Of a stretch of DNA of 64,000 nucleotides, positions 59,289 through 64,000 are shown piece by piece. This stretch comes from Linnemannia elongata (taxonomy: Eukaryota > Mortierellomycota > Mortierellomycetes > Mortierellales > Mortierellaceae): positions 372,001 to 436,000 of the forward strand of contig JAXBDG010000010.1 in assembly GCA_036320915.1 (NCBI GenBank). Reading direction: 5' to 3'. How positions within the stretch are numbered: the stretch's first letter is position 1; each line of letters starts with the position of its first letter. The translations under genes were made by a program, and so were the position numbers. A model generated the notes under the pieces. It was not told the DNA's origin. It saw only the letters and a program-made list of their open reading frames with translations, and ran no database searches.

Positions 59289-62200
59289 TTAAGAAGCGGA
59301 TTGGGGAGAAGAGTGACCAGAGGCATAGAGCCAACGCATCATCATGGCGCCGATATAGGCTGTCCACTCGTCCAGTCCTAGGGTTAGAGGCATATCGTTC
59401 CAGACCAAATCGTGTTCCTCGTCTTCTCCTGTCGCAGTGGCTGCAGTTCCGGGGGTCGCGTCACTGTAGAGTGGAGACGACGATGAAGGCTGGAATGCCG
59501 ATGATACCGTAAGAGGCGTAGAGTTGGGGGTCTTGCGAGAAGCAACGCCCTCGGCAGTAGATGGAAGGACGCTGGTGGAGGAGATCATGGGCGACGAAGT
59601 GGCAGAATGGGCGGTGGTCCGGTGGGTCAAAGAATCGGTAGTCCAGACTGTCGTCGTCGTGTTATTGCTGTTGGTCGCATTACCGCCGTGGCTCGGCCGT
59701 CTGACATTGTTGTTCCAGTCCGGGAAAGAGATACTGCTGGGCATCGAGAAGGGGTCCAGCATCGCGCCCTGTTTATTGCCGCCCGCAGGTGGCGTGTTGT
59801 TGACGAGAGGCTTGCCGTTGGGCAAAGGGCTGTGTCCTTCCGACCGGCTTCCACCGTTAATGCTCGTATGGACGCCACCAGGGATAGGCGATGTGAGACC
59901 GCTCTGAGCCAAGGTGGTCATGGTCATCGGCGTCAGGACACCATTCTCGTGTCGAACGAGTCCTGTAGTTGAGAGAAGAATGCTCTCGGGCTTGTTGATG
60001 GCAGGGCTGTCCGAGAGGCCAAGCTTCGCAGTCGAAAGAACCATGACTGGGTCGCTCTCCATGGGAGGTAGGCTGGCGCTGGTATCCGTCCGTGCAGAGA
60101 CTGGGGATGATACAGAAACCGCAGACGAGTGGGGCGAAGACTGAACGCCCAATCCGATGGGGGGCCGGTTGTAGACAGGCGAGAGAGAAGCCGATGACTT
60201 GGTGCGTTCCATGAACGTGTCATCCTGGGTATCCTCCTGCTTCATCTTCACATCCTCGCCATCTTCCTCCTCATCGTTGTTGGTGCTGTGTTCATTGTCG
60301 TCGCCATCATTGTGGTCCTCAGAGCTGGAGCTCCTCCGCTGCTGCATTTTCAAAAAGTCCTCGTCGTTGGCCAACATCGAATGGATCGTCATCGCCTTAG
60401 ACCGACACTGCTGCCGTAACTTGTCCTGTGTCTCCCTAGGTGCGACCAGGGCTTCCTTGTATCGAGACGAATCCAGAGCCCATGACGGTCCAACAGGTGA
60501 GGTCTTGAAGGTATCGACCTCGAGGTCCTTTAGGCTGACATGCTTCAGATCCAGCAGATCCTCCAGAACCTTGGCACGGCTGGCGGCACTGACCCAATGT
60601 GTTGCAAGGAACTTGAGCGCGTCAATGCATCGCTTAAGGTTGGTCTTGGCTGACTTTGTGTGGCTCTCCTGGGTCTTTCGGGCACCTTCAGATAGGACTG
60701 GGCTGTTGACGGCGGATGCCGCTCCCTTCTTGACACTGGGGATGTTCATAAAGTGAACGATACCGGCAGAAAAGATGGAGTATATACAGCTGATAAACAC
60801 GGACGTCAGAGCCTTGGCGTCCATGAGAATCTCAATAATGTCCGTGATGGTCGCAGCAGCCTGTGTGCAGAGTGACGCAGATGTTGGCGAAGTCGAGATC
60901 TCGGGTCGGTGGAGGAGAATGACAAGTGTATTGTAGTTGAGGTGAAGGAACAGGCCAATGTGGGGGGACTGAGCAGTAGGGTTCTGCAGCGACTCGGGCA
61001 GACCTTGCCTCCACGTTGTCAGAGCCTTGTCCAGTGCAGAAAAAGCCGCCGCGGTGGTGTCGACTTGAAAATCCCGATCCTGTTCTGATCCAATGTTAGG
61101 GCTTTGAGAGATGCAAGCCAAGTTGTTGCTCGGAGGTGGTGGAGGACTGAACTTGGCGCGAATGTACTCCAGGATGTTGCCTTGAATCTTCGACAGAGTA
61201 ATTAGTCGGACAAAGTTTGCGATCTGTCCTGTCCTTGTCGATACTGGCCTGTTAGTTGGTGTTTCGCCTTCATCATCCTCGTATTGAGGGAATCCTGCCT
61301 CACAATCCTTGTGAGTAATAGTGAGAGGTCTATACGAACGATTGTCAATAAATAAATAAAAAAGGTGGCGTTAGATGCATTCGACTATCGCTCTTTAAAC
61401 GATTAGTAAGAAATGACAGAATGTTCCATACCTTCCCAGGCCAGCGCAGATGAACCGCTCAATGACATAGATGGACCACCAGGTACGCTTGCGCAGCTCG
61501 CATTGTAACCTGTTCCTGGACTGCTCCTGCTCAGAGGGCTCCTTGTTGAGACCCATGCCCTGGGCCATACGAACAGCCATGCCGACATACAACCACGCAC
61601 GCTGACTCTCACAGAATCCCATCTGCTGCACAGCCATCAAGAGGAACGCCTGAACGGTCGCTATTTGAGAGTTGTCATACTCATCCTTGATAAAGTGCTT
61701 GGCACGCTCGTAAAAAATCGTGCAGGGAGGTCGCTCCAGACCTGCCTGAGGAACACGGAAGGTGGGGTTGTCGCTGAACCGAGAGGCGAGACCCAAAACG
61801 GCGAAAAGCAGGTGAGGTGGGGGCGACTCGTTGTGGTGAACTTGATCCGATATAGTTTGGAAATGTAGGAAGGGGAGAACGGGGTGGACGGAGCGAAAGT
61901 GAATGTCGAGCAAATGATCGATTACATCGACCGAGGGCATGATGAGCGACTCCTCCTTGATGGGGTTCTCCAAGACGGGCATGTAACCTGTGAGGGGATT
62001 CGAGAGCTGGTGTGCCGTCAGGGAGGGTCGATGTGTGACGATACGGTGGGTCTCCATGCCATAGTGTCCATTGCGGTGGGAGGAGGGTGGCTGCGCTTGA
62101 TGATTGGATCCAAAGTTGACACTACTGCTTCCGCTACTATGGCTACTCCCTGTCCGGTGATGGCCACCTTCATGTGCCGAATGGCCTCTCTCATGCGCCG

Positions 62201-63840
62201 CCGAATGGTTCTGGCGGTATGAAGACGACGAGCCTCCTCTAGGGTGCGTTGGTGAGCCGCTGTAATTTGAATGGTGATTAGAGTTCTGGAACGACGCAGA
62301 CGAGTAAGATGAAGGCGAGTTGTACTGGGAATGTTGCTGCGGAGACGATTGCTGCTGCTGTTGCTGTTGATGGTGATGGTGCGTTGGGTGCTGTTTAGGG
62401 TAGTTGCTTCCAGCGCTGCTGTGCGACGAGGGCGACTGGTTGTGCTGCAGGGTGTGGGGAGGCCTGTGGTGTGACTGAGGAGGCTGTCCGTGGCGAGAGG
62501 TGTCGTATGGATGGTATTGGTTCGATCTAGGAGCTGCGGACACGGGGGAGGGTTGGAGCATTGGCTGAGTCCGGTTGGAAGTTGAACTCTGAGAAGGCGA
62601 GCTGGGATCTGAGTGTGCAGGAGTATGTACATGAGGCCGATATCCAGATCCATGCTGCGAGTTTGAAGAGTGGCCGTTTGAGGATGAATGTTGGTTTGCT
62701 AATGCAGAAGAGTGATGACGCTGCTCTTCCTGTTCGATCCGTGTCTGCTGCAACTGCTGCCGCGGCTGTGGGTGTTGATGAGGGTGCTGCGACGATGACT
62801 GGTATTGCTGCTGCTGTTGCTGCTGGAGAGGAGTGGGCTGCTGCCTTGAGATGGCAGACATTCCTGGGGCTGAGGAGCTGCTTGATCCCATTCCCGATCC
62901 CGATCCTGATCCTGCTCCGGGCTTTACTGCTGTCCCGTTTGACGAGGCAGAAGCAGACGTCGATGATGCTGAAGACGCTGACATAGCCTATGATCGTTCC
63001 GATCAAGATAAAGAAGAGGCGGTTAAATGCTTGTGCGATATGCTTAGGGAAGGACGAGAGGAGTGCTTGCGTGTTGTTGCGCAATCCATTGCCCGATTGA
63101 AATAGACAAAAAGAGATTATTGAGACTTACGTTGTGGATTTCTTCGTAAGCCTTGGACCGTCGCAGTTTCAATCCAGTCATCTCGGCCTCGCGGGCCATG
63201 GCGTCCAGTTCAGCGCGGACAATCTCAGCGCGAGGGTCTTTATCCTTGACGAGACCTCCGAGGAGGCCCTCCATGCGATGCAGTCGGGCTTCAATTGCCT
63301 CGATGTAACCTGTCATCATGGGGACAAGTTTGCCTGACGGTTGTTAGCAGATGTAGTGGATGGTGAGTCTTGAGGAAATAATGTAGACATATCGTTTATC
63401 GTTCATGGCAACAGTGAATCAATACAACAGAAAGAAAAAACAGCAAAAGCAGATCAAGTGATTGAATGACTATATACCTTTGGGAGGGCCACGTTTCTTG
63501 GTGGGGTCATTGTAAGTGCCTAATTACCCGGATATCCAGTCCCAGGAGGAAGTACAAGCGAGTCAAGAAAAAGAAGGAAGGACGGGACAGGTATAGTTTT
63601 GGATGATCGGGTCAGTCTCGGTTTCGTAGTACGGTATGGGTACGAAAAGTCAGAAGAAAATGTTTGCTTTAAGGCAAGTTGGAAGGAAGGAAGAAAGGAA
63701 GGGGAGGAGGAAAAAGGGCCTAGACCGAATTGTTCATCTGCCGCTGGTCTGAAATAAAGGCGGCTGTCTCCCATGATTCCAGGACCACTTACATTCATAA
63801 TTGAAGGTCTCGCAGTTGGTGCAGAGGGGGTGGATAGCAT
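59289..63840 (-). CDS. Zn2Cys6 transcription factor, 5' end outside window, at least 1287 aa
   Basis: Exons in the window: 63840-63793, 63519-63478, 63309-63131, 62987-61432 and 61329-59289, in phase. The first exon, with the first cysteines of the Zn2Cys6 cluster, lies beyond the right edge; the second half is visible as HPLCTNCETFNYECTYNDPT followed by KKRGPPKGYIEAIEARLHRM, the linker and dimerisation helix. Then a Ser/Gln/His-rich disordered stretch of about 280 residues, and the fungal middle-homology domain (Fungal_trans) with VHPVLPFLHF, LLFAVLGLASRFSDNP, FERAKHF-like FYERAKHFIKDEYD, MAVRMAQGMGLNKEP and GRPLTITHKDCE. A Ser/Pro-rich C-terminus ends GAMMMRWLYASGHSSPQSAS. DNA target unknown; RGPPKGYIEALE-type proteins are often labelled xylanolytic activators, which I would not assume. 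Confidence 0.9.
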
Positions 63841-64000
63841 CTATTGTGTTGAAGGAAAAGGGAGCAAGAGAAAAAGGTCCGAGGAATAGGAAGTAGGGAT
63901 AGGAGGTAGGAGGAAAAAAAAAAAAAAAAAGTAAGAACAAAAGGCGATTAGGATATGATTCTTTGTTTTCTTAGCTGTTGTTTGACAACGTTTTGTCATA
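63841..64000 (-). other. Intron of the transcription-factor gene, cut by the window edge
   Basis: No coding sequence seen. On the minus strand it is T- and C-rich and ends TTCAACACAATAG at 63841, a good acceptor; the donor and the first exon lie outside. Confidence 0.6.

Overview
This is a nuclear segment of a filamentous early-diverging fungus, most likely Mortierellomycota (Mortierella, Linnemannia or Podila type). The evidence is many short GT-AG introns, long pyrimidine-rich leaders in front of genes, glutamine/serine/histidine-rich proteins, an F-box/leucine-rich-repeat relic, and a multi-exon gene of the Ndc10/Crypton-recombinase family, which I associate from memory with Mortierella genomes. 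The genus assignment is inference. I see no rRNA, tRNA, CRISPR or prokaryotic operon structure.

Layout. 0.4-1.5 kb: decayed F-box/LRR gene. 1.5-7.8 kb: gene-poor spacer with long homopolymers and short tandem repeats. 7.8-10.0 kb (+): 14-unit Sel1-repeat protein. 11.5-13.2 kb (+): PQ-loop membrane protein. 16.0-19.9 kb (+): HMG-CoA reductase with sterol-sensing domain. 20.8-23.9 kb (+): glutamine-rich disordered protein. 24.0-29.4 kb (-): ten-exon Ndc10-like gene with a duplicated N-terminal recombinase domain. 29.8-31.1 kb (-): broken tandem paralogue of that gene. 31.6-31.9 kb (-): 81-residue protein behind a TATA box. 32.5-34.4 kb (-): protein with a C-terminal Rieske [2Fe-2S] site. 34.8-35.8 kb (-): frameshifted GCR1_C-like fragment. 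35.9-43.9 kb (-): 1970-residue coiled-coil protein. 45.5-47.4 kb (-): SOSS-B-type OB-fold protein. 47.7-53.6 kb (-): Axl2-like cadherin-fold membrane protein. 56.2-59.0 kb (+): Vms1/ANKZF1 peptidyl-tRNA hydrolase. 59.3 kb to the right edge (-): Zn2Cys6 transcription factor whose first exon lies outside the window.

The housekeeping genes (sterol synthesis, ribosome quality control, DNA repair, polarity) are unrelated to each other. The most unusual part is 24-36 kb: one apparently intact Ndc10/Crypton-derived gene, a decayed paralogue that aligns with its start and end, and a detached frameshifted GCR1_C-like domain. I joined exons by hand from splice motifs and reading phase. Every multi-exon model given as CDS closes in frame, but none was tested against transcripts or a database.
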